Source of the DNA: Stromatinia cepivora
Lineage: Eukaryota > Ascomycota > Leotiomycetes > Helotiales > Sclerotiniaceae
DNA: 64,000 nucleotides
Direction: 5' to 3'
NCBI GenBank assembly: GCA_014898415.1
Contig: RCTD01000006.1
Span: 930,001-994,000, forward strand
Part shown: positions 11,563 through 22,056 of the stretch, piece after piece
How positions within the stretch are numbered: position 1 is the stretch's first letter
Layout: each line of letters starts with the position of its first letter
The notes under the pieces: generated by a model
Database searches by the model: none
What the model was told of the DNA's origin: nothing
The model's input: only the letters and a program-made list of their open reading frames with translations
Program-made: the position numbers and the translations under genes

Positions 11563-12837
11563 ATGTCCGATTTTCCTTCTAACGTCAGTACAACTTCCAA
11601 CGAAGGGACTACCAACACAATGGAGAACGCAAAGAACGCAGTTTATGACAGTGAGGTAAGCTATATCTATCTATCAATGAAATCACCCAAGTTTGCATCG
11701 CTAATCATGAAAACAGTTCAAAAGTTCGCACAATGATATCACTATAGAAAATAAACTAATCAATCAATTCAGATGCATCTGCAGCTGCTAACACTGTCGG
11801 AAACCATCCTTTGACTCAAAGTGTCGTAAATGGTACGATGAATTCTTATCAGAAATCCTCCATAGCTATAATACTGACATTTTCGGGATAGGTCCAGTGG
11901 TAGATAATGTACGAGATCAACATCAAAAGACTCAAGCTGAATTTGCCAATCTCGCAAATTCCCGCACCACTCCTTCCACTACAACAGCTACCGGTCAACA
12001 ACTCACACATTACCATTCCTTTTTCTCCAACTTGTTATCATGGAAAAACCCTCGTGCATCCGGAATTGCATACCTCTCCACGGTTGCATTCATTTTCGCA
12101 GCCAGATATCTTGATATCCTTCGATACTCTTTCAAGGTTACATATATGGCTTTGTTTGTGACTGTTCTTGCAGAAGCTCTTGGAAAGCTAGCTTTCTCGC
12201 ATGGTCTCACATCTCAATTCAGACCTAAGAAATACTACACCGTTTCAAAAGAGATTCTCGACAACTTACTCGGTGATGTACACGAACTCATCAACTTCTT
12301 CGTCATTGAGTCACAACGTATTCTGTTTGCCGAAAATCTATTTGTTTCTCTTACTGTAAGATAATCCCAAATTCCTTAACATAAATTATGAAGTGCTGAC
12401 CAAAACAGGCCTTGATTGGATCTTTCGTTTCCTACTATTTGATCAAGCTCATTCCATTCTGGGGTCTCTCTCTTATCTTCACCTCAGTTATCTTTATCTG
12501 CCCACTTATTTACAAGACCAACAAGGAGCTCATCGACAATCTCCTTGCTCAAGCCTCCAGCGTTGTCAACCAACAAACTAAACAAGTTAAGCAACTCGCC
12601 AGTCAACACGCAGCTCATGTTGCCGAGACCACCAAGCAATACGCTGGGGAGTATGCACACAAAGCACAAGAGATGATTGGAAGTGCTAGAAGCCGCTCTG
12701 GATCTCCAGAGGCTAGCAGAGTTACCTCCCCAACAACAAAGATCAATGGCATCAAGGAGGAGGATTTCCCAGAAGCACCAAAAGAGGATTTCAAGGCCGC
12801 TATGGCTACTGAGAACGAGCCACTCATTGCTGCATAA
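11563..12837 (+). CDS. Reticulon-like ER membrane-shaping protein
   Basis: Reticulons insert hydrophobic hairpins into the cytoplasmic leaflet of the ER and curve tubules. Exons: 11563-11655 (or -11650), an optional 7-nt exon 11717-11723, 11773-11832, 11892-12355 and 12409-12837. The total is about 350 residues. The reticulon homology domain starts at LLSWKNPRASGIAYLS. It has two long hydrophobic hairpins, one ending near LRYSFKVTYMALF, the other LIGSFVSYYLIKLIPFWGLS. The phrase FVESQ-like FFVIESQRILFAEN lies between them, as in the family. The C-terminal tail is Gln/Ala-rich, then acidic, and ends ENEPLIAA. The 5' splice pattern is ambiguous: donor GTGAGG at 11651, or GTAAGC at 11656 plus a micro-exon; both keep the frame. 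Confidence 0.9.
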
Positions 12838-14744
12838 ATTTAGCGACATGGTGGAAAGAGGGCCTTTTACAACTCTGGTGAAGAGAGATCAATCTTTTTG
12901 ATTGCAAGGTCCAAATACAAAAGCAAAAAGTTCTATCATGAAGTTAGTTGAATGAATACAAGGGGTCAAAGGGAAATCACGGAGATTGATATGCATATGG
13001 ATGATAACCATGTTACAAGGTCCAATGAAGGAAATACGGGGACTAGCACGAAACTTACGGCAAACTTCGTTATGTGTGAAGCTTTTTCTCTTTTTCTTTT
13101 ACTTGCGGAGCTACTTTAGTTCTGTCGGTCGCTGCCTTTTGGTTTTTTTTTTTCCCAAGTTCGTTTCTTTTAATGGGATGGATGGAATGGAGTGGTATGG
13201 GTGGATATGAATGACGTTATGGTTATTGATGATATCTTATAGGGAGCGTTTGCGTTGTTTACGGACATAGGGCATTATAGTTCTTAAGTTTTCTAAAATT
13301 GAAAAATTTATAAATCTTTATATTGTTTGTGAGGTGTGGATTTTATGATGTTGTGATTTTGAGTATGTGTGTGTGTGTGTGTGTGTGGATTAGAATTTAG
13401 GGAGGGAGGGAGGAAAGCGGGGAAGTAATCGAGAAAGGTATCAATTTTCGAATAATATGGATGCGTGTGTTAAGAGTTGAGAAGTCGATGATGCTAATGC
13501 TAATGATATTACCATCTCTTCCATAGATTTGTTAGTGATGAAAAGTTAATAGATATAGCTATCTTCTCGGATCTTAGCAATTATCTATCATAAACAATTA
13601 TTCTTCCTTGGTCCTTAACTTTTGAGAGAAGATGTATTATATTTATCTTTAACTTTAGTTATGGAGTGGGAATTGTGGATGGGAAGGTAGGAGTATGTAT
13701 GGAGTTTGGAGTGTGGTTTCGGGATGAATGGATGGATGAATATTGCTGATATTAACACCAGTACCGAGAAAATCAAAGGCTTAGCAGACTGTGTTTGATA
13801 GTCTTTTGACTCTTTGAGAGTATGATTGTGGATCTTGGGGCGCAGATGGGAGATGAAGATATGGAGATATGGAGATGTAGATAGTCCATGGGGATTTTAT
13901 AGGAAGTGAATGAGGAGGAAATGAAAGGGTGATGACAGCAAAATATTTGTGTGGTATTCTACTTTTATGGTGCGGGGCCGGGGAGGACAGACTGATATGA
14001 ATGAGTATACAAGGACTTGGCAATATATGGGATAGATATGGGAAAAGAAAGTTAAAACTGCCTATTAAATGTTTGAGCATTGGAGGTCTAGAAGGGGTGA
14101 AAGGCATAGTATAAGCCTCAGCATGAGTACCGTGAAACTTTAATATTCTCGAATCCTACATGTTTTAATCGAGTTACGATGGGTTCACATATATCTCTAT
14201 TTTCCAGTTTTTCTAGAAGAAAAAATAGTTACTTTCTAGAGAAAAGTAAAAGGAGTATTGCGATGGTTTGTATCGCAGGAAATTTGAATTTCTAACGAGT
14301 TTAGATTATTCATTATGTGCGCTCGAGGTAGATGAAAGGATTAGAAGAGCGATGTATGAAATAGCTTTTTTATCATTCACTGTCTTCAGGAATGGGCAAG
14401 TGGGGGAGTAAAGGGGAGAGGGCTATTCTCTATAAAATATTCCTCAAAAAATGAGTATACGCTCCCAGATAGATTTATCGATCTGTGGATTTAGGATTCT
14501 TTTTTGAGAGTGATAGATATATCGGAGATAGTGTAGTGATATAGTAGCTTTCTCTCTCTCTCCCTCTCAAAAAAAAAGGGAAAGAGAGAAAGAATTTCTA
14601 ATTCCTCCGAAGAAGGGAGGTTTTGGGAGAGTTAATGTGTAACAAATAGATTGTTTATAAGAAAGATAAATAATGAGATAAGATAAGTGATGAGTATTTT
14701 TAAGAAATAAAATATAAGATTTTATATTTGTATTGGATGAAAGG
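12838..14744. other. Long intergenic region with simple repeats
   Basis: About 1.9 kb without a supported gene. It includes a (TG)11 microsatellite at 13366-13387 and CT-rich and GA-rich low-complexity tracts around 14550-14595. Open frames such as 13781-14107 (-) are low-complexity shadows. Confidence 0.5.
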
Positions 14745-15031
14745 TGTCACGAATCGTGAACCGCAGGAAGCTAATCACGTGATACCTCTTATCTCCCATA
14801 TCAATTGATGAGCTGATCGTCTGTGTATATGCGTTACGATTCATACGATTTAATATAGTAAAATGATGATCCTAATAATGTATACATACAGCCCTACAGC
14901 TCACGAATGGGTATTTATATATATATATCTAGTTGCTCCTTACAAATTATAATTCTTCAATTGTAGATTCTAAGGAACATAATTGATTCTGTTTATTCAG
15001 TTCTACTATGGCTCTTGTGCGTCACAAAAGG
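14740..15031 (+). mobile_element. Solo LTR, 282 bp, family 1 (RIP-degraded copy)
   Basis: The element at 14745-15026 begins TGTCACGAATCG and ends GTGCGTCACA, with the TG...CA ends of an LTR. It is flanked by a perfect 5-bp target duplication AAAGG (14740-14744 and 15027-15031). A second copy of identical length lies at 35707-35988, and the two differ almost only by transitions. No internal retrotransposon sequence adjoins it, so this is a solo LTR left by LTR-LTR recombination. Orientation is given arbitrarily as TGTCAC first. Confidence 0.9.
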
Positions 15032-16178
15032 GAATGATATAAATGATAGGAAGAAGAAAGAATGAAGTTAGAAAAGATTGAGAGATTGCTTATATACACT
15101 GGAAGAGTATTAGCTGATAGCTTTTTGACTTTATAATGATTAATCTAGATTTGAGTCATATAAAGATTAAATGTTATCCCAATGAAAAGATCTTAAAAAC
15201 ATATAATTATAATAAATATAAAATACATTATTAACTCTCAAAGAATACTATTTAAATATACCATATCGCACCGGCAAATCAAAATCATCTATAAAAGTAC
15301 CGAGTATAAGATATCGTATATAGCACCTCTCGCAGCTAATGAATAAGATATCTAATTACTAGCCCTACTTTCTCAAAGACGCCAATACAGTGACGTCATG
15401 ATAAGACTAAAGACTGTTAGATAGTATCTATCTCATGCGTTACGGGAATAGAATATGATTTGGCTGAGAGTACGCCGTATACTGTCTAAATATACTGTGT
15501 ACGCGGTGGTTCGTTCGATGAGTTTTGATTTGTCTGTACATGTAATTGAAAAGGAAGATGGAAGAGGGTGTGTGTTATGTTTTAGCTATAAAGTGGATAG
15601 AAAGTAGTTGAAGGGAGCGAAAGAGAAGAACCTTTTTTCGATTTGGCATATATGTAAGTGGTATAGATGATCGGGAAGATAGGAAGGATGTGTGGTAGAA
15701 GGACTAATTTACTTGCTGTTTGAAATAATCTGGAAAGCTAGAGCTATGAGTAACGGTTCGACGTCTAGCACTTTGCTAGCTCGTACGGCTCCTTCATTTT
15801 CACATGATTACTGGACCGTACCAATACTTGCTCATTCTCTCTGTAGACTATCTAAGATGTTTCTTATATTTGTTGTGATTACCATTATCAGGACCATGAT
15901 AAAAGAAGAAATGATTCGGCACTTTCCGAACCACAACACAATTTGAAATCTTAAGGGGTCGTTAAACAATATACTATTGTCTATTGTAAGTGGATTTTCC
16001 ATGGCGTTACACGATTTCATTGATACTTGGGGAGAGATACTAACAATGAAGTAAGATAAGACCATACATTACAGTTGTTTCACACCTATCCATTCATTCG
16101 ACTGACTGATTCTACCGCTTCGGGCTCGGGCAGGCGGGGGTGGTAGGAAATATTGAGAGAGACTCTGAGCTAGTCAAT
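15027..16178. other. Intergenic; perfect CRE palindrome
   Basis: A+T-rich sequence to about 15450 and then mixed. TGACGTCA, a perfect bZIP/CRE palindrome, lies at 15391-15398, about 780 bp before the next start and preceded by GCCAAT. No gene is supported; the frame at 15692-15946 has no family features. Confidence 0.35.
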
Positions 16179-17075
16179 ATGGATATCGCCGATCCAATTG
16201 TTCGAAAGACCAATGCAGAGGACATTGAAGAGCTTGATGTTATGCAAATCGATGAACCTGCTGCAGGTGAGGAAGATCCGAAGCTACGGCCAGTGGAGGA
16301 CGAGGTGCATCGAAGGCGAGAGAAAACACGGGACAAAAGACGAGAAACGAGGCGAGAAAAAGGGCAGCATACAAGCAACCTCGAACGTCTCTCCATAAAG
16401 GACCAGCAAAACCAAATCGCACAATTGCAAAAAGAGAATTTCGGTGCTCTCAGAAGACAAATTGAGCAAACGAAAGTCATTTTGGACAATATCCCCGTGA
16501 AGGAATGCATTCAAGAGACAGAAGTGGAGACTGCACAGAAAATGACATTACTCATGATCTATAAACTTTATTTTCACATGGAAAAGGAGATAATTGCTTT
16601 GCACTCTACCCCGAGCTTACTATCATACAACGTCATGGTAGAAAGGATCATACGAATCAAAGAGATATTGAAGGATAATTATGGTATGGACGAACTCGAA
16701 AATGAAAGCTATGGGCAGAATAATACTATCCATTTCACATACAACGCGATCCTAAACATCGAGAGAAGGATGAGATTTCTTTCTGCTATTGCGGTTGAAG
16801 ACACGGAGGAGATAGTAAAGAGGCTCATGAATCACAGACTTTATCCAGGGGAATATTGCGATTTGAACAGCAAAATCAACACTACCAATCTCCCTCTCAA
16901 CCCAAACTTAGGGATTTTGCATTGGGAAAAGAAGAGAATAGAGTTTGTATGGGAATGTGCAAAGAGGATATCGAAGGTCGGCTATTTCATGAGGCACAAG
17001 TGCAGTTACACTTTTCTAACAAAGATGTGCGAAAATCCCGATGAGCTTTTGACAATTTTCAGTCAGCAAGAGTAG
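16179..17075 (+). CDS. Unrecognised helical protein, probably truncated by an in-frame TAG
   Basis: No family recognised. The frame encodes 298 residues from the ATG at 16179; an upstream in-frame GTG exists at 16140. The N-terminus is acidic (residues 1-45). A strongly basic RR/RE segment with REKTRDKRRETRREKGQ and a Gln/Glu-rich stretch likely to form a coiled coil follow. The rest looks helical and soluble, without membrane segments. Translation ends at TAG 17073-17075, but the same frame stays open for another 98 codons to 17369. The gene may therefore be a recent pseudogene, a read-through gene, or a base error at one position. The neighbouring 17.4-17.9 kb region also looks like decayed coding DNA. 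Confidence 0.5.
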   Translation: MDIADPIVRKTNAEDIEELDVMQIDEPAAGEEDPKLRPVEDEVHRRREKTRDKRRETRREKGQHTSNLERLSIKDQQNQIAQLQKENFGALRRQIEQTKVILDNIPVKECIQETEVETAQKMTLLMIYKLYFHMEKEIIALHSTPSLLSYNVMVERIIRIKEILKDNYGMDELENESYGQNNTIHFTYNAILNIERRMRFLSAIAVEDTEEIVKRLMNHRLYPGEYCDLNSKINTTNLPLNPNLGILHWEKKRIEFVWECAKRISKVGYFMRHKCSYTFLTKMCENPDELLTIFSQQE

Positions 17076-17369
17076 GAGACACATCTAGAAGAATACGAAA
17101 TGCTTCTCCACCAAGAGAGATTCGTTCAAGCAGCAGCCATCAATCGCACTTGGGAGAAGCGAGAGAAAAATAATGAAAATACAGCACCAGATTTCAAGCT
17201 TTGTGGACTTTGCGCCCAACACAGCTTAGAAGATGCAGGAAAGGGGTTCTTCGAAATGTTTGAGGATGTAATAGACACTAAACCCATTTATGATGGCAGT
17301 AGTGAGAGAGGGAAGAAATATGGTACAAATTGCATGGCATATCTATGCTATGTAGAAGTTAAAACTTAA
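17076..17369 (+). pseudogene. In-frame continuation of the preceding gene after the TAG
   Basis: The codons after the TAG at 17073 continue ETHLEEYEMLLHQERFVQAA and so on, with normal coding composition, to a TAA at 17367-17369. The segment has three cysteines in CGLCAQHS and NCMAYLC. The frame equality (no shift) and protein-like composition suggest that it was once part of the same polypeptide. No splice pair that would remove just the stop is visible: a GTAGGA...CTAG stretch there is only 19 nt. Confidence 0.45.
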
Positions 17370-18177
17370 GCAAGTCAATGTAGAGAAAAGGCGAATATGT
17401 TGGCAAGCTTGCCGTCTGCACTCGGTATTTTTAGAGTGGAAAGACATCGATATGGAAGTGAGAGGTATGCCTGGCTTGGGTAAAATAAGACGAGAGATAT
17501 TTGCTATCAGAGATGAGTTGATTCCTTCATCGACCAGCTAAGAGCGGAGCAACAACATTAATAACAAAGTCTGCGAGAGAACAACGATCATTGAGACTAG
17601 CCAAATGCAATGTCTATTCAGTACCACCTGGCGCAACGAAAGAAAGCCGTTTCCAGCGAAAATGGGGCGACACCCATGATTCTTGCTCCAAAGGTTGCTT
17701 CGATTAGCAAACCTATTCCAATCACTAAATAGAAACCGGGAGCTAATTTCAGTTCGCAAATGTCCAGTCACATCGTCGACGAAATATCCAACCCCAGGAA
17801 TGGGAATAGACCGGATGTTAGACCTATTACCAAGTCTGACCAAATTGCTGGTACTTCAAGCAATCCAATTAAGGTTGCCGAGGTTAGGAATTTGGTTGTT
17901 TAAGACGATGAGAGGCTGATATCGTTATATCATTCATGAAATACGCATTTTGTACCTGGATACAAATCACTATGAAGCAGATATATATAGTAATAAAATC
18001 TTAGCGTTCTATGTGATCATTGACGTGTTTTGCAACAATTTCCATTGACCTAGACACCCCCAGGGCTCTAGCTAGACTAAAACTGCACTACAATCGGCCA
18101 CCGTAATATTCCGACCTCCATAACATCATCTCATCCATCATATCCATCTCCCATTCAAACCACCCTACCCCGTCAAA
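17370..18177. other. Decayed or intergenic sequence before AP-2 sigma
   Basis: About 0.8 kb. Around 17635-17900 a + frame reads like coding sequence (APKVASISKPIPITK, stop, then SSQMSSHIVDEISNPRN and KVAEVRNLVV) but is broken by a TAG. It may be the remnant of a gene, possibly related to the one upstream. The last 200 bp is C-rich leader of the AP-2 sigma gene. Confidence 0.35.
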
Positions 18178-18815
18178 ATGGTTCTTTCATTCATCCTAAT
18201 CCAAAACCGCCAGTAAATAATCCCCATCCCTTCCCAGAACCCATCTCCGAAAACCTCGATCCCTAACCACGCATCATCTAGAGGTAAAACCCGACTCGCA
18301 AAATGGTACGCCCCCTACAACGACGAAGAGAAGATCAAGCTCAAAGGCGAAGTACTTATCCTTCCCTTCCCATCCTCATCAATTCACAATATCTAATAAT
18401 CCACTACAGGTGCATCGACTCGTAGCACCGCGCGACCAAAAATACCAATCCAATTTCGTCGAGTTTCGCAATAATAAAATCGTGTATCGTCGCTATGCAG
18501 GTCTCTTTTTCTGCGCATGCGTCGATGCAAATGATAATGAATTGGCGTATCTAGAGGCCATACATTTTTTTGTCGAGGTGCTGGATAGCTTTTTTGGGAA
18601 TGTGTGTGAATTGGATTTGGTGTTTAATTTTTATAAGGTATGTTTTTTCCTTCGGGGGCTTGGGATCAAGGGGGAAGGGGAAGGGGAGTGGTACTGATGT
18701 GTTGTGATGATAGGTGTATGCCATATTAGATGAAGTGTTTTTGGCAGGGGAAATAGAGGAGACGAGTAAACAGGTTGTGTTGACGAGATTGGAACATTTG
18801 GATAAGTTGGAATGA
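18178..18815 (+). CDS. APS2: AP-2 clathrin adaptor complex, small (sigma) subunit
   Basis: Four exons: 18178-18212, 18282-18351, 18410-18637 and 18714-18815 (introns 69, 58 and 76 nt). They join in frame to 144 residues, the normal length of sigma-2. The product starts [20 protein letters not shown] and contains [48 protein letters not shown] and [30 protein letters not shown], all diagnostic of the longin-fold AP sigma chain. It binds dileucine cargo signals together with AP-2 alpha at the plasma membrane. LVAPRDQK is the sigma-2 type of insert, which favours AP-2 over AP-1 or AP-3. The first exon encodes only 11 full codons, so the gene is easily missed. Confidence 0.95.
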
Positions 18816-19239
18816 GTGTAGGAACGTGAGGGGCAGGTCTACCAAATTAGCCAATAGTAATGGCAGTGGGCATAAGTCGATACCAAAGGGAAAGCTAGGA
18901 GTTTGGAGTTCATCTGCAGGAGTGGAGACTGGCGCAAGGCGAAGTTACAGTCAAAATCTAAATTTGTCACGCAAGTGTCACCATTATTTGAGGTACTGTG
19001 ATTCATATATTTTTCTCATTGTACAAAACCGCGTGCTAAAATGTTCTTCCCTTATCGCCCGTTACTCAATCCTAGCATATCTCTTAGCAATCAACCTTCA
19101 TATAACAGCAATTTCAAAGTCTGCGTAATAAAATGCCCAGATATCGCAATTAGCTGTCTGTGCTATTCTCAACATCCGCTGTATCATCTATTCTCTGGTT
19201 CCTGTCATGTCGAACAACTCCTCATGGCTATTCAAAGAT
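18816..19239. other. Convergent intergenic region, nothing seen
   Basis: About 420 bp between the ends of AP-2 sigma (+) and the zinc-knuckle gene (-), presumably both 3' UTRs. No feature recognised. Confidence 0.4.
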
Positions 19240-21338
19240 TCATTGTTCAGCATCCGTCAATGTGTCTTCATTATAAATATGTGTTGAGGCTCCGGGCATT
19301 GCCTCTTGCATGGCAATATCAGAAGCTGGCGAAGCTGGCGTATTATTATCAAGACTGAAGTAAGGATCTTCTCTAAGAGCTTGCTCAGGTGGATGGTCCA
19401 CTTTGATAGCATCATCTGTGCGATCTGAGCCCAATGATGATATGGAAGACGTTGTAGGAGAGCTTTGCGGAGATCTGATTATCGTTAGTACCAATACCTC
19501 ATATATCGATGGATGAATCATGTATATTTACGATGTTGAAGTATTCAATTGTCCCACTCGACGTTGGTCATCTTCATCCCAACACTCTAACGCTGTGCGG
19601 CGTCTTCTTCGGTTTACAATTTGACCTTCTGTTCGATTCTCGATCAAGCTCTTGACAAAATCGGTGTAGATTTTCTCTGGCGTCTCTGAACGAACACGAG
19701 GCGAATCACACCCTTCTTCCATATCATACACGGGAGTCCGAATATTCTCTTCGCTAGATGTATCCATAGGTGACATTCCTCGTGGGCACATGGTCAAATC
19801 GGACCGTGAAAGTTTCGAAGAATATTCAGTTTGATCCGTCAAGCTTACGAATAGCAAGACCTGGCGTAATTCAAATTCTTCAGTGAAGGGATCTGTTTCT
19901 TTGAAAATACCACCTGAGTCTGAGTCGTGCCGTCCATCATCCGAGTGCAAAAACCTCGTATTATCAACTCCATACATCAGCTCATCTTTGTCATCATCTT
20001 CAAATTTTTGTCTGATTGTTCGTTGATGCTGCTCATAACCAACATCATCCATCTCTACGGAGCGAGCGCGCTTACGATTAGCTGCCATAATGGTAGCCGC
20101 CATATTTGATATGGTCACGCCGGTCATTTCTGCCACACCTTCAATTGACATTCCTGTATCGTGTGCCATGGCGACCGAGGCCTTATGCATGCGTTCTTCG
20201 ATATCGGCAAGAAGTTCGAGCTTATTTTTGCGAGCTGGCAATTCCAACCCCTCACTGACGTCGTAGTTCAAAGCTATCGCTTGCTTCTGTTTAACAGATC
20301 TTGTTTCTTCGGGCGTCTCCCATTTCTCATTACGCCAATGCCTCGAATCTCGGTCCCGACCTTTGTGTTTAATATCATCGAGTCTCGATGTTCCGCCCAG
20401 GTCTGCCTTATAGTGATCTCTCTCGTCGAGGCTTCTGTGTTGAGTTGTAACCTCTGTTCCGGCAGCCAAACGTTTTTGGGTGATAGAGTCTTCTTTTGTG
20501 TTCTTCGGGCACAAGGAGTACCAATGCTTTCCGAATTTATTGCATATTGAGCATTGATACGTTTCCGGTGGTTGTTTATCAAAGGCAGGATCCTGCGACT
20601 CTGTCAGCAATCTTCTCTCTGCATTGTGTTTTGATCATGGATATCTACCATGTTCGTTGGACATTGTTTGACCAAGTGGCCTGTTCAGTGTTAGTGATTA
20701 TTGATTGCTCTGTTATGCAACCCCCGGGGTAGAGATGAAGCATATCGTCATGCCAGTGCAATTTAACGTGGGCTCATACCATGCTTCCCACATCTATTGC
20801 AGATATAATTTGGTGGGACGTGATCAGTAGAACCACCACTTGTTTTACTTGAAGATTTATCCGATCGATACACACCTCTACCAGAATCCACTTTGCCTAA
20901 AGATTTATCTTTTTTCGTGTTATGCTTTTCATCAAAAACTCTTTCAATTTCCTCAACGGAAGGAGGGTACTTTTCCTCAGCCCATCCTTTCGACTGATTG
21001 CTGAATGGACCATTGGCTTTCCTCAAATCTCCAACGTGTGATAAGATATCCCTCTTGTTGAAACCACGGTTCTTCAATGATTCCACCCACTGCTTGGTAG
21101 TATTTGGCCAAGCTTTAAATAATTGTGATGGGCTTTTGCGATGCGTTTCGAGCCATCGAAGGTATATATTCATTATCACTGAAGCTGGTAATTCATCATT
21201 CACATTCTTGGCTAAGTTGCTCAAAGAAATGCTCAGTAAATCATCATCAGTTACTAATTTTGGGGTTCTGAAGAGGAGCTCTAATAGAGCCTGCTCCTCC
21301 CATGCACTTTTTGGTCGACCTTCTTTTCCGGAAACCAT
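19240..21338 (-). CDS. Double CCHC zinc-knuckle protein, function unknown
   Basis: Four exons on the minus strand: 20780-21338, 20649-20680 (32 nt), 19532-20592 and 19240-19474. Introns are 99, 56 and 57 nt, the last with a TACTAAC branch site. The protein is 628 residues. About 180 N-terminal residues contain a helical domain (GRPKSAWEEQALLELLFRT...) I do not recognise. Two zinc knuckles follow: CNRCGKHGHLVKQCPTN, split by intron 1, and CSICNKFGKHWYSLCPKN. The first, with CPTNMDPAFD after it, resembles the RBBP6/Mpe1-type knuckle that binds RNA in 3'-end processing, but no DWNN ubiquitin-like domain is present. The C-terminal half is acidic and disordered. The start MVSGKEG was chosen because the upstream frame (to 21467) looks like leader sequence. 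Confidence 0.75.
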
Positions 21339-22056
21339 CTCGAGATATTGAAATTGATAATAGAAAAAGATAAGTGTTTGATTAAAGTTGAAGTTCTTCA
21401 GGGAAAAAAGGAAGTTGTTGTTTGTTATTGATGCCTTCCTACCTACAGCAGCAGCCGCACGGACCATTAATGCACCTTCCCTCTCGAGTCAATTCACTTC
21501 GATTGGAGACTGTTGATTTTTTCAAGGTTGACTTGCTTACCTACCTACCTTACCTTATCTTAATTCTTTTGATAAATGAAAAAGCTTCGAAAGTCAATCA
21601 GATGAGAATTCCCAGCTGGTCATACATATATCATCTCAAGTTTAAGTTTGAGAATTTCATATTTCATCTAAAGAATATCAGAGAGCAGTTGGGACATATT
21701 ATGTCAAAAGTATGAAGGAGTAATCTACATTCTTCCATTCTACAGAGCAAAGAAGCCCTGAAGATGCTCAACTAACTGCAGCATTCGAAGCGTATCATCA
21801 CTTTCTTTTTAGCCAAGGAAAACTTCTGTCCTACCACTCTAAATACAGGATCGAAACCATCTCGTCTGATACTGCTACTGTCCTCATCTTGCTATTTTTC
21901 TAAACATTCGAAGGTATGGCCTCAATCATAAAAGGGATGTTAACATTTGGCAGCAGCATATACTGATTCACTTTTCTTTCTAGATCATCAAATTTACAAA
22001 ACTCCCTTACCTTTCTCCGACCGATCTTAGTCCTCATCTTAGTGACACAGTCCACT
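21339..22056. promoter_or_regulatory. Divergent promoter region
   Basis: 718 bp between the head-to-head zinc-knuckle gene (-) and 2EXR gene (+). It must carry both promoters. No specific element recognised. Confidence 0.35.

Noticed and set aside
12484..12849. Minus-strand frame of 121 codons over the last reticulon exon
   Set aside because: Antisense of a conserved reticulon C-terminus.
17683..17919. Plus-strand frame of 78 codons before AP-2 sigma
   Set aside because: A different frame in the same place has more protein-like composition; neither has a family match, so no gene was called.
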